Source: Gallionellaceae bacterium CG11_big_fil_rev_8_21_14_0_20_60_62 (GTDB taxonomy: Bacteria; Pseudomonadota; Gammaproteobacteria; Burkholderiales; Gallionellaceae). Taken from it: a stretch of 9,082 nt of DNA. Shown here in pieces: positions 1 to 6,752 of the stretch (its first letter is position 1; every line of letters begins with the position of its first letter). The notes under the pieces are model-generated. The model was not told the DNA's origin. It did not search any database and saw nothing but the letters and a program-made list of their open reading frames with translations. Made by a program: the position numbers and the translations under genes. The DNA lies in contig PCWU01000025.1 of the NCBI GenBank assembly GCA_002787455.1, forward strand, positions 1-9,082, written 5' to 3'.

Positions 1-19
1 AAAATTAAAGGAATTCAAA

Positions 20-658
20 ATGGCTGAACTGGATTTGCACGAACAGGAACAGGTTGATGCCTTCAAGGCATGGTGGAAAGAGAATGGCAGCCGGGTGATC
101 GGCGTTATCCTGCTGGGCGCGCTGGCGTTTGCGGGCAACCAATATTGGCGCAGTCACCAGAGCGGACAGGCGGCGGCAGCGGCCAAACTGTATGGCGAAG
201 TGCTGCAACAGGGCGAAAGCGGCGACCCCAAACGGGTTGGTGATGCGGCGGCGGCGCTGGCGGACAGCTATGGCGGCAGCGCTTACGCGCCGCGCGCGCA
301 ATTGCTGGCGGCGCAGGCCAGTTTGCAGGCGCGCGATACAGCGCGGGCCAAGATCCAATTGCAGTGGGTGATCGAGCATGCCGACGAAAGCGCGCTACAA
401 CATGCCGCGCGCCTGAAGCTGGCTGGCGTGTTGCTGGACGAAAAACAGTATGATGCCGCATTACAGCAACTGGTGGCCGAACATCCGGCTTCGTTCGACG
501 GCTTGTATGCCGATCTCAAAGGCGATGCCCTGCTGGCACAGGGCAAACCGGCGGAAGCGCGCGCGGCCTGGCAACAGGCGCTGGACAAATTGGGCGCGCA
601 AAGTCCGTATCGCAATTTGGTTCAACTGAAGCTGGACGGCCTGGGTCGCGCGCAATGA
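20..658 (+). CDS. yfgM: YfgM-like SecYEG ancillary TPR protein
   Basis: A 212-residue single-pass inner-membrane protein of the YfgM/TPR_21 family. In E. coli, YfgM binds the SecYEG translocon together with PpiD and helps hand secreted proteins to periplasmic chaperones; that role is inferred here by homology. The N-terminus carries the family-typical acidic stretch followed by VDAFKAWWKENG (residues 12-23). One transmembrane helix spans about 26-42, and an Ala/Gln/Leu-rich helical region of degenerate TPR repeats runs from about 50 to 205, predicted periplasmic. Conserved late motifs include ADLKGDALLAQGK, which resembles E. coli ADLRGEALLSKGD. Length is close to E. coli (206). The start is supported by AAAGGA at 7-12, 7 nt upstream of the ATG. 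The stop overlaps the bamB start by 4 nt (ATGA), as in the conserved hisS-yfgM-bamB-der order; hisS would lie just left of the window. Confidence 0.93.
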   Translation: MAELDLHEQEQVDAFKAWWKENGSRVIGVILLGALAFAGNQYWRSHQSGQAAAAAKLYGEVLQQGESGDPKRVGDAAAALADSYGGSAYAPRAQLLAAQASLQARDTARAKIQLQWVIEHADESALQHAARLKLAGVLLDEKQYDAALQQLVAEHPASFDGLYADLKGDALLAQGKPAEARAAWQQALDKLGAQSPYRNLVQLKLDGLGRAQ

Positions 659-1782
659 GTTATCGCCATGTTCTGATCCTTGCCGCGCTGTTGCTGCTGT
701 CAGCCTGCGGCAGCAGCAAGGCCGCTTTAAAACCGGCGGAATTACTCAACTTCGAGCCGAGCGCGCGGATCGAAGTGCGCTGGCAGCGGGAGTTGGGCGA
801 TGCCGGATTCAACGTGCTGACGCCGGGGGTGACGCGCGAGGCGGTGTTCGCCGCCGACAAGCGTTATCTGTATCGCTTTGACCGCGACAGCGGCAAACAG
901 CTGTGGAAAATCGAGCCCGGCTTCACCATCTCCGGCGGTGTCGGCGCGGGCGAGGGCCTGGTGCTGGTCGGCAGCGACAAGGGTGAAGTGGCCGCGTTCG
1001 CGGCGGCGGACGGCAAGCTGCGCTGGCAGACAAAAGTGTCGAGCGAGGTCTTGAGCGCGCCGCAAATTTCCGGCGAAATCGTCGTGGCGCGTTCCGGCAA
1101 CGGCAGAATCTCCGGTCTGAATGCGGCCAACGGCGAGCGCTTGTGGTTGTACGAGCGAGCGACGCCGACGCTGATCGTGCGCAACCACGCCGGCGTGGTG
1201 ATCCGCAATGGTATGGTCTATGCGGGTTTTGCCGCGGGTCGGGTGGCGGCGATCGGCCTCAGCAAGGGCGTGGTGATCTGGGAGGCGGCGGTTTCGCAAC
1301 CGCGCGGCAACACCGAACTGGAAAGGATTAGTGACATTACCAGCCTGCCGACGGTGGATGACACGCAAGCCTGTGCCGTGGCTTTTCAGGGGCGGCTGGT
1401 GTGTTTCGATGCAATCCAGGGCAATCCGCTGTGGACGCGCGATATTTCCAGCGACAAAGGGTTGACCCTGTTTGGCAAGTATTTATACCTGACCGACGCG
1501 GATGGCACCCTGTATACGCTGGATCGCAGCAGCGGTGCCACGCTGTGGAAGAACGAACAGCTGGCGCGGCGCGCCGTCACCGCGCCATATCTCTTTCCGG
1601 AACACCTATTGGCCGGTGATTATGCGGGCTATCTGCATCTGTTCAGCCGTCACGATGGCAGCATTGCCGCCCGCCTGGCAACCGATGGCAGCGCGATTCC
1701 CACTGCGCCAGTGTTGCTCGGCGACGGCGCGCTGGTGCAAACCCGTGATGGTCGCCTGATTTCGCTTGCGGTTAGTCGATGA
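655..1782 (+). CDS. bamB: Outer membrane protein assembly lipoprotein BamB
   Basis: A 375-residue lipoprotein of the BAM complex, which inserts beta-barrel proteins into the outer membrane; BamB binds the POTRA domains of BamA. The signal peptide ends in a lipobox L15-S16-A17-C18, so Cys18 should be lipidated. The +2 residue is Gly rather than Asp, consistent with sorting to the outer membrane. The rest is an eight-bladed beta-propeller with PQQ-like repeats (A/x-x-x-x-G-x-x-x-W cores) ending near residues 84, 124, 164, 209, 260 and 298, plus a degenerate blade near 326-340. The GNTELERISDI loop (218-228) matches a segment conserved in E. coli BamB. Length is near that of E. coli (392). The ATG overlaps the yfgM stop by 4 nt and there is no strong Shine-Dalgarno, so coupled translation is likely. 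Two cysteines (240, 250) lie on neighbouring predicted strands. The 3' end overlaps der by 4 nt. Confidence 0.95.
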   Translation: MSYRHVLILAALLLLSACGSSKAALKPAELLNFEPSARIEVRWQRELGDAGFNVLTPGVTREAVFAADKRYLYRFDRDSGKQLWKIEPGFTISGGVGAGEGLVLVGSDKGEVAAFAAADGKLRWQTKVSSEVLSAPQISGEIVVARSGNGRISGLNAANGERLWLYERATPTLIVRNHAGVVIRNGMVYAGFAAGRVAAIGLSKGVVIWEAAVSQPRGNTELERISDITSLPTVDDTQACAVAFQGRLVCFDAIQGNPLWTRDISSDKGLTLFGKYLYLTDADGTLYTLDRSSGATLWKNEQLARRAVTAPYLFPEHLLAGDYAGYLHLFSRHDGSIAARLATDGSAIPTAPVLLGDGALVQTRDGRLISLAVSR

Positions 1783-3182
1783 TGCTGCCCACTCTGGTTC
1801 TCGTCGGCCGTCCCAACGTGGGTAAATCCACGCTGTTTAACCGCCTCACGCGCAGTCGCGATGCGCTGGTGGCAGACCAGCCGGGGCTGACGCGCGACCG
1901 CCATTACGGTCGCGGCCGCGTCGGCGAACGTCCCTTTTTGGTGGTTGACACCGGCGGTCTGGAGCCGGTGATCAAGGAAGGCATCCTGCACGAAATGGCG
2001 AAACAGACGCGGCAGGCGGTGGACGAGGCCGATCTGGTGCTGTTCATCGTCGATGGGCGCGACGGCCTGACCCCGCACGACCGCATCATCGCGATGCAAT
2101 TGCGCAAGAGCGGGCGCCCGCTTCTGCTGCTGGTGAACAAGGCGGAAGGGATGCAGCGGGCACGCGTGACCGCAGAATTCCATGAGCTGGGTCTGGGCGA
2201 ACCGCTGCCCATTTCCTCCGCCCATGGCGAAAATGTGGCCGAGATGATAGAGCTGGCGCTGGACGAATTGCCCGCCGCCGAATTCGGCGATGAGGAGAAA
2301 TCCGACCATCCTAGGCTTGCCATCATCGGCCGTCCGAACGTGGGAAAATCCACCCTTGTCAACGCCATTCTGGGCGAAGAGCGGGTCATCGCTTTTGACC
2401 AGCCCGGTACCACACGCGATTCTATCTATATCGATTTCGAGCGCGCCGGCAAGCAATACACTATCATCGACACCGCCGGTGTGCGCCGCCGCGGCAAGAT
2501 CGACGAGGCGGTGGAGAAGTTCTCGGTGGTGAAGACGCTGCAGGCGATCGAGGATGCCAATGTGGTGGTGCTGGTGGTCGATGCGCGCGACCAGATCACC
2601 GAGCAGGATGCCCATCTGGCCGATTTTGCCCTGCAGGCAGGGCGCGCGCTGGTGCTGGCGGTGAACAAGTGGGACGGGTTGGACGCGTATCAGCGGGATA
2701 CCGTCAAGCGCGACATCGAGCGCAAGCTGCATTTTCTCGGCTTCGCCAAACAGCATTTTATCTCCGCGCTGAAAGGCTCCGGGGTGGACGCGCTGCTGAA
2801 ATCGGTGAACCAGGCCTATGCCGCCGCGATGGCCAAATTGCCCACCCCGCAACTGACCCGCGTGCTGGTGGCGGCGGTGGAGAAACAGGCGCCGCCGCGC
2901 GGCGGCATCTTCCGCCCCAAGATGCGCTACGCCCATCAGGGCGGCAGCAATCCGCCCCTGATCATCGTGCACGGCAGCGCGCTAGACAAAGTCCCGGCCA
3001 GTTACCAGCGTTATCTGGAGAAGTGTTTCAGCGATGCCTTTAAATTAAAGGGCACACCGCTGCGCATTGAATTCAAATCCGGCAAGAACCCGTTCGCCGA
3101 CAAAGCCCCAAGGCCGCTTACCGAAAGCGAAGAGCGCTCCGCCCACCGCAAGCGCATCCGTGGGCGCAAACTGTACGGATAA
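1779..3182 (+). CDS. der: Ribosome assembly GTPase Der (EngA)
   Basis: A 467-residue tandem GTPase needed for late maturation of the 50S ribosomal subunit; normally essential. It has the diagnostic double G-domain plus a C-terminal KH-like domain. Domain 1 has the P-loop GRPNVGKS at 10-17, DTGG at 57-60 and NKAE at 120-123. Domain 2 has GRPNVGKS at 184-191, DTAG at 231-234 and NKWD at 296-299. The KH-like region runs from about 355 to 445, with a basic tail ending KRIRGRKLYG. The Glu in the first G4 motif replaces the usual Asp; I believe this is common in betaproteobacterial Der proteins. Two adjacent ATGs exist (1779 and 1782). The first overlaps the bamB stop by 4 nt and the second by 1 nt, so the true start is uncertain by one codon. 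There is no strong ribosome binding site, in line with coupling to bamB. Confidence 0.97.
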   Translation: MMLPTLVLVGRPNVGKSTLFNRLTRSRDALVADQPGLTRDRHYGRGRVGERPFLVVDTGGLEPVIKEGILHEMAKQTRQAVDEADLVLFIVDGRDGLTPHDRIIAMQLRKSGRPLLLLVNKAEGMQRARVTAEFHELGLGEPLPISSAHGENVAEMIELALDELPAAEFGDEEKSDHPRLAIIGRPNVGKSTLVNAILGEERVIAFDQPGTTRDSIYIDFERAGKQYTIIDTAGVRRRGKIDEAVEKFSVVKTLQAIEDANVVVLVVDARDQITEQDAHLADFALQAGRALVLAVNKWDGLDAYQRDTVKRDIERKLHFLGFAKQHFISALKGSGVDALLKSVNQAYAAAMAKLPTPQLTRVLVAAVEKQAPPRGGIFRPKMRYAHQGGSNPPLIIVHGSALDKVPASYQRYLEKCFSDAFKLKGTPLRIEFKSGKNPFADKAPRPLTESEERSAHRKRIRGRKLYG

Positions 3183-3217
3183 AGTGGAAGCCGGCTTGAC
3201 GGTGATGATTCTCGGCT

Positions 3218-3242
3218 GAAACCGCTTCCGCAGCGGGTTTTC
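3218..3242 (+). terminator. Possible weak Rho-independent terminator after der
   Basis: In the 81-nt convergent gap between the der stop and the DUF481 stop, AAACCGCT (3219-3226) can pair with AGCGGGTTT (3232-3240). This gives an 8-bp stem with one bulged G and a 5-nt loop, followed by a run of only four T (3238-3241). Position and symmetry suit a terminator for der, and perhaps for the opposing gene, but the short T tract makes it a weak candidate. Confidence 0.4.
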
Positions 3243-3263
3243 GGACCAACCGATTATTCTGGC

Positions 3264-4031
3264 TTACAGCTTGATATTGAGGCCGGTCAGGAACACGGTG
3301 TCGCTGTGTTTGATGCCGCTGCCGGCATCGCTGCTGTATTTGTTTTGCAGGCTTAATGACAAACCCACAGTGCCGTTCAGCTTGAATATCAGGCTGCTGT
3401 AGAACACGGTGCGAAACTCGGCCAAATCCTCGGTGTTCGGGTAATAACTTAATTTCTGTTTGAGCAGGGTTTTATCGCCCAGTTTGTGTTCGGATTCTTC
3501 GCTCAACAGCAATTCGCTCTGGCTCACGCTGGGGCCGCTGATGCGGCGGGAATTGCTGCGCGACAGCCCGCCAAATATGTCGAATTTATTGGGTTCCTCC
3601 GCCAGCATGTGGTAACCCAGACCGCCGCCGCCGTTGCTGCGCAGCTTCAGATTGGCGAGGCGGTCGCGCTCAAATTCAAGCAGGCCGAAACTGAATACGC
3701 GACGGCTGAGATTACGGTCGTAACGCCCGCTTATTCTGGATTTGTCGGCAGTGATCTCGCCCTGGCTTTTGCCGTACAGCGCCGAGGCATACAGACTTGT
3801 CTTGTTTTGTTCGGTGGCGCGCGTTTCATCCACGGTCAGGGCGTAGGTGGTGGCGCTGGTATTCCCGGCGGAGCGGGAAAAAGCGATGTCCGCACTGCCT
3901 TGCCAAGCTCCGTCGACGGCGGCAGAAGCGGGGTTGGACAGGGAGGCGGCAAGGATTAAACAAGGAAGGGACGGGGGGGCGGGATTGCGCTCGAGCATCA
4001 GTTTTACGGACTTGGTTGAAAAAACGCGCAT
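3264..4031 (-). CDS. DUF481-family outer-membrane beta-barrel protein
   Basis: A 255-residue secreted protein that I assign to DUF481 (sometimes called salt-induced outer-membrane proteins). The molecular function is unknown. An N-terminal signal peptide is visible: a basic start, a hydrophobic stretch around residues 21-31 and a likely cleavage after Ala37 or Ala38 (NPASAA). The mature part is a chain of alternating amphipathic strands typical of a beta-barrel. It has the family-like SAGNTSATTYAL near 54-65, then RYDRNLSRRVFSF and LLEFERDRLANLKLRS, and a glycine-rich turn (GGGGLGYHM). It ends in the amphipathic strand LTGLNIKL; the last residue is Leu rather than the more usual aromatic. The start is uncertain: Met1 has GGGG only 4 nt upstream, while Met12 (start at 3998) has no clear ribosome binding site. 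The gene is transcribed against all its neighbours and uses a visibly more AT-rich sequence, suggesting later insertion between der and hfq. Confidence 0.8.
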   Translation of the reverse strand: MRVFSTKSVKLMLERNPAPPSLPCLILAASLSNPASAAVDGAWQGSADIAFSRSAGNTSATTYALTVDETRATEQNKTSLYASALYGKSQGEITADKSRISGRYDRNLSRRVFSFGLLEFERDRLANLKLRSNGGGGLGYHMLAEEPNKFDIFGGLSRSNSRRISGPSVSQSELLLSEESEHKLGDKTLLKQKLSYYPNTEDLAEFRTVFYSSLIFKLNGTVGLSLSLQNKYSSDAGSGIKHSDTVFLTGLNIKL

Positions 4032-4049
4032 TTTACCCCGCGACGGCTG

Positions 4050-4070
4050 TCAGCCCAATCACGCGGCTGA
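4050..4070. repeat. Inverted repeat TCAGCC/GGCTGA in the divergent gap
   Basis: TCAGCC (4050-4055) and GGCTGA (4065-4070) form a 6-bp stem with a 9-nt loop. A further GGCTG at 4045-4049 makes GGCTG-T-CAGCC, a near-palindrome, so two mutually exclusive pairings exist. In the predicted DUF481 transcript this sits at the very 5' end of the leader, where it could stabilise the RNA or bind a regulator. Either role is inference. Confidence 0.4.
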
Positions 4071-4071
4071 A

Positions 4072-4107
4072 AGTTCGCATTAAATTGCACAGGGCCGCCG
4101 CCGCCAA
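4072..4107 (-). promoter_or_regulatory. Predicted sigma-70 promoter for the DUF481 gene
   Basis: Reading the minus strand, TTGGCG (4107-4102) and TTTAAT (4084-4079) are separated by exactly 17 nt. They match the -35 consensus at 4 of 6 and the -10 consensus at 5 of 6 positions. Transcription would begin near 4072, about 40 nt before the ATG at 4031. Prediction from sequence only. Confidence 0.45.
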
Positions 4108-4147
4108 AGACTATCGCGCCGCGTGGATTTCATTTACAGTGGCGGCG
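4099..4147 (+). repeat. GC-rich 8-bp inverted repeat upstream of hfq
   Basis: CGCCGCCA (4099-4106) is perfectly complementary to TGGCGGCG (4140-4147), leaving a 33-nt loop. The downstream arm ends 16 nt before the hfq Shine-Dalgarno-like GAGA (4164-4167). If hfq transcription starts upstream of 4099, this would fold as a stable leader stem; otherwise it is simply GC-rich symmetry. The left arm overlaps the predicted -35 element of the opposing DUF481 promoter. Confidence 0.3.
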
Positions 4148-4174
4148 TTTCAATCACTTTAACGAGACAATAAA

Positions 4175-4405
4175 ATGACTAACAAAGGGCAACAACTACA
4201 AGACCCGTTCCTCAACACCCTGCGCAAGGAACACATGCAGGTCGCGATCTATCTGGTCAATGGCATCAAGCTGCAGGGTCATATCGATTCCTTTGACCAG
4301 TATGTGGTGCTGCTGAAGAACACTGTCACCCAGATGGTGTACAAACATGCCATCTCGACCATCGTCCCCTCTCGCGCGGTCTCAATCCCTGCCGATGCAG
4401 AGTGA
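4175..4405 (+). CDS. hfq: RNA chaperone Hfq
   Basis: A 76-residue Sm-like protein that forms a hexameric ring and pairs small RNAs with mRNAs. The sequence follows the family closely. The N-terminal QDPFLNTLRKEH (9-20) contains proximal-face Gln9 and the rim patch R17-K18-E19-H20. Sm1 holds IYLVNGIKLQGHIDSFDQ, with distal-face residues Tyr26 and Ile31-Lys32-Leu33. Sm2 holds MVYKHAISTIVPSR (54-67), with the uridine-binding Lys57-His58. The RKEH rim, rather than the RRER of E. coli, is what I know from Neisseria and Burkholderia. The C-terminal tail after the core is only about nine residues (AVSIPADAE), far shorter than the roughly 35-residue tail in E. coli. MQVA (21-24) replaces the commoner VPVS at the start of the first strand. 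hflX follows with a 1-nt overlap. Confidence 0.98.
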   Translation: MTNKGQQLQDPFLNTLRKEHMQVAIYLVNGIKLQGHIDSFDQYVVLLKNTVTQMVYKHAISTIVPSRAVSIPADAE

Positions 4406-5547
4406 TGTCTGAAGCAACGGCTGTTGCCAATACGGCGCTATTGGTTAGCCTTGATTTTGGCGCGCCGGATTACGCGGAAAGTCTGGAAGAACTGAATCTG
4501 CTGGCGGAAAGCGCCGGCGTGCGGGTGACCGCCCTGATCGAGGGAAAACGCCAGCGTCCCGATCCGGCTTTGTTTGCCGGCAGCGGCAAGGTGGAGGAGA
4601 TCGCGGCACGGGTGGAGGAACTGGAAGCGCCGCTGGTCATCTTCAATCATGACCTGTCGCCCGCGCAGATGCGCAACCTCACCGCCAAAATCGGAACGCG
4701 GGTGATTGATCGCACCATGCTGATTCTGGATATTTTTGCCCTGCGCGCGCAAAGCCACGAGGGCAAAGTGCAAGTCGAGCTGGCGCAACTCAAATATCTG
4801 TCCACCCGCCTGGTCGGGATGAACATGGACATGGGGCAGCAGAAATTTGCCGTCGGCGCGCGCGGGCCGGGTGAGACGCAACTGGAGTTGGACCGGCGCA
4901 AGCTGGACCGGCGCGTGCATCTGCTGAATGACCGGCTGAAGCAGATCAAGCGTCAGCGCGAGCTGCAGCGTCGCAGCCGCAACCGTTCAGATGTGTTGTC
5001 GGTCTCCATCGTCGGCTATACCAACGCGGGCAAGTCCACCCTGTTCAATCGTCTGACCCACGCCGGCACCTATGTTGCCAACCAGTTGTTTGCGACGCTG
5101 GATACCACCGCGCGCAAGCTGTTCCTGCCGGGCGACAGTCCGCGCCAGGTGGTGTTGTCGGACACGGTCGGTTTCATTCGCCATTTGCCGCACGGTCTGG
5201 TGGCGGCCTTCCGCAGCACGCTGGAAGAAACCGCGCAGGCCGATCTGTTGCTGCATGTGGTGGACGTGAACAGTGCGGAACGCAACGACCAGGTGACCGA
5301 GGTGAACAAGGTACTGGCCGAAGTCGGCGCGCAGCCGATCCCGCAGATTGTGCTGTACAACAAGATCGATTTGCAGGGGATGGCGGCGGATGTCAGGCGC
5401 GACGAGTATGGTAATATCGCGGCTATTCAATTGAGTGCAAAAACCGGCGAAGGCATCGATCTGTTGCGCGATGCGCTGGCGGCGGTGCGCGATGCGCCGC
5501 CGTCAAAGAACGCGGCAGAAGAATGGCATCCATTAAACGAACACTAA
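4405..5547 (+). CDS. hflX: Ribosome-splitting GTPase HflX
   Basis: A 380-residue GTPase that binds 50S or 70S ribosomes and splits stalled ribosomes, notably after heat stress. The N-terminal HflX domain (about 15-110) carries LFAGSGKVEEI and VIFNHDLSPAQMRNL. It is followed by a basic coiled linker containing the signature ARGPGETQLELDRR (about 152-165). The G domain has GYTNAGKS at 204-211, DTVG at 253-256, NKID at 319-322 and SAKTG at 344-348. It is shorter than E. coli HflX (426) because the C-terminal extension is nearly absent. I chose the ATG at 4405, whose first base is the last base of the hfq stop (TGATG); an in-frame GTG one codon upstream is possible but less likely. No strong Shine-Dalgarno is present, so translation is probably coupled to hfq. 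hflK starts 17 nt after the stop. Confidence 0.96.
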   Translation: MSEATAVANTALLVSLDFGAPDYAESLEELNLLAESAGVRVTALIEGKRQRPDPALFAGSGKVEEIAARVEELEAPLVIFNHDLSPAQMRNLTAKIGTRVIDRTMLILDIFALRAQSHEGKVQVELAQLKYLSTRLVGMNMDMGQQKFAVGARGPGETQLELDRRKLDRRVHLLNDRLKQIKRQRELQRRSRNRSDVLSVSIVGYTNAGKSTLFNRLTHAGTYVANQLFATLDTTARKLFLPGDSPRQVVLSDTVGFIRHLPHGLVAAFRSTLEETAQADLLLHVVDVNSAERNDQVTEVNKVLAEVGAQPIPQIVLYNKIDLQGMAADVRRDEYGNIAAIQLSAKTGEGIDLLRDALAAVRDAPPSKNAAEEWHPLNEH

Positions 5548-5564
5548 TGAAAAAGGCTTGAGAT

Positions 5565-6752
5565 ATGGGATTGAATGACCCGCAATGGGGCAAAAACAAC
5601 AGTGGCGGACCGCCCGATCTGGAAGAGGTGGTGCGCAACCTGAACCGCAAGATCGAGTCAATGTTTGGCCGTTCCGGCGGCGGTTCCAGTTCCGGCAGCA
5701 AATCCCCTAACGGCGGGGGTTTTAGCGTGAGTCTGGGGCTGATCGTGCTGATCGTGGCCCTGGTCTGGCTGGCCAGCGGCTTCTACATCGTCGATGCGAG
5801 CCAGCGCGGTGTGGTGCTGCGCTTCGGCAAGTTGATTGAAACCACCGAGCCGGGACCTCGCTGGCATCTGCCTTATCCGGTCGAAACGGTGGAGGTTGTC
5901 AATATCAGCCAGGTACGCACGGTTGAGGTCGGCTACCGCGAGAACGTGAAGAACAAAATGCTGAAAGAGTCGCTGATGCTGACCGATGACGAGAACATCA
6001 TCGACATCCAGTTCGCGGTGCAGTATTTCCTCAAGGATCCGGGTGCCTACCTGTTCAACAACCGGGCGCCGGACGAGAACGTGCGCCAGTCGGCGGAAAC
6101 CGCGATCCGCGAAGTGGTCGGGCGCAGTAAGATGGATTTCGTGCTGTACGAGGGACGCGAGCAGGTCGCGGCGGAAACCACCCGGTTGATGCAGGACATC
6201 CTCGATCGTTATCAGTCCGGCATTCTGGTCAGCAAAATCACCATGCAAAATGCGCAGCCGCCGGAGCAGGTACAGGCGGCGTTCGACGATGCGGTGAAGG
6301 CGGGGCAGGATCGCGAGCGGCAGAAAAATGAAGGCCAGTCCTATGCCAACGATGTGATCCCCAAAGCCAAAGGCGCGGCCGCGCGGCTGATGGAAGAAGC
6401 GGCGGGTTACAAGCAAAGCGTGATCGCCAATGCGGAAGGTGATGCCAGCCGCTTCAAACAGATTCTGGCTGAATACGAAAAGGCGCCGCTGGTCACACGC
6501 GAACGCATGTATCTCGACATGATGCAGCAGATCATGACCAGCAGCAGCAAGGTGATGATTGACCAGAAAAACTCCAACGGCAGCCTATTGTATCTGCCTT
6601 TGGATAAATTAATGCAACGCACCGAGACAGGCGCGGGTGCCAACGCCACTGCGGCGGCGCCGGTCGAGCAAGCCGGTTTGCCGGCCAGCGAATTCGCGCC
6701 GGCGACGCGCGCGCGCGAACTGCTCCTCGGTCGTGAACGGGAGGCGCGCTAA
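5565..6752 (+). CDS. hflK: FtsH protease modulator subunit HflK
   Basis: A 395-residue SPFH/Band-7 membrane protein. With HflC it forms a large cage around the membrane protease FtsH and tempers its proteolysis. The short N-terminal region has the HflK-typical W-G and GPPDLEEVVRNLNRKI (15-30), then a Gly/Ser-rich linker (35-52) and one transmembrane helix at about 55-75. The SPFH domain follows, predicted periplasmic, starting at DASQRGVVLRFGK. The motif QPPEQV lies at 231-236, ahead of a charged helical region with RERQKNEGQSYANDVIPKAKG. The last 45 residues are an Ala/Thr-rich low-complexity tail. Length is slightly under E. coli (419). AAAAGG at 5551-5556, 8 nt before the ATG, supports the start. 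The stop shares one base with the hflC start (TAATG), in keeping with the obligate HflKC partnership. Confidence 0.97.
   Translation: MGLNDPQWGKNNSGGPPDLEEVVRNLNRKIESMFGRSGGGSSSGSKSPNGGGFSVSLGLIVLIVALVWLASGFYIVDASQRGVVLRFGKLIETTEPGPRWHLPYPVETVEVVNISQVRTVEVGYRENVKNKMLKESLMLTDDENIIDIQFAVQYFLKDPGAYLFNNRAPDENVRQSAETAIREVVGRSKMDFVLYEGREQVAAETTRLMQDILDRYQSGILVSKITMQNAQPPEQVQAAFDDAVKAGQDRERQKNEGQSYANDVIPKAKGAAARLMEEAAGYKQSVIANAEGDASRFKQILAEYEKAPLVTRERMYLDMMQQIMTSSSKVMIDQKNSNGSLLYLPLDKLMQRTETGAGANATAAAPVEQAGLPASEFAPATRARELLLGREREAR

Larger units (their letters stand above)
4032..4174. promoter_or_regulatory. Divergent intergenic region, DUF481 gene / hfq
   Basis: This 143-nt gap between divergently transcribed genes must supply a promoter for hfq unless one lies inside the DUF481 gene, because no upstream gene is co-oriented with hfq past the insertion. 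On the + strand I see only poor candidates: TTGCAC (4085-4090) with GACTAT (4109-4114) at 18 nt, or TTTACA (4133-4138) with no usable -10. The hfq ribosome binding site is the weak GAGA at 4164-4167, 7 nt before the ATG. Confidence 0.55.

Noticed and set aside
1650..2972. A 440-codon open frame on the minus strand opposite der and the end of bamB
   Set aside because: It lies wholly antisense to two certain genes, has a His/Gln/Arg-rich composition typical of the mirror of GC-rich codons, and shows no recognisable domain.
3486..3959. A 157-codon + strand frame opposite the DUF481 gene, which would restore co-orientation with der and hfq
   Set aside because: Its translation has no recognisable features, while the minus-strand frame has a signal peptide and DUF481 motifs.
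4085..4114. TTGCAC with GACTAT as a sigma-70 promoter for hfq
   Set aside because: Only three of six matches in each hexamer and an 18-nt spacer; not better than chance in this composition.
4402..4404. GTG as an alternative hflX start
   Set aside because: The adjacent ATG at 4405 gives the common TGATG overlap and a more usual start codon; the GTG adds only one residue.
6700..6720. Alternating GC run near the end of hflK as a possible Z-DNA or repeat element
   Set aside because: Short and explained by Ala/Arg codons in the low-complexity HflK tail.
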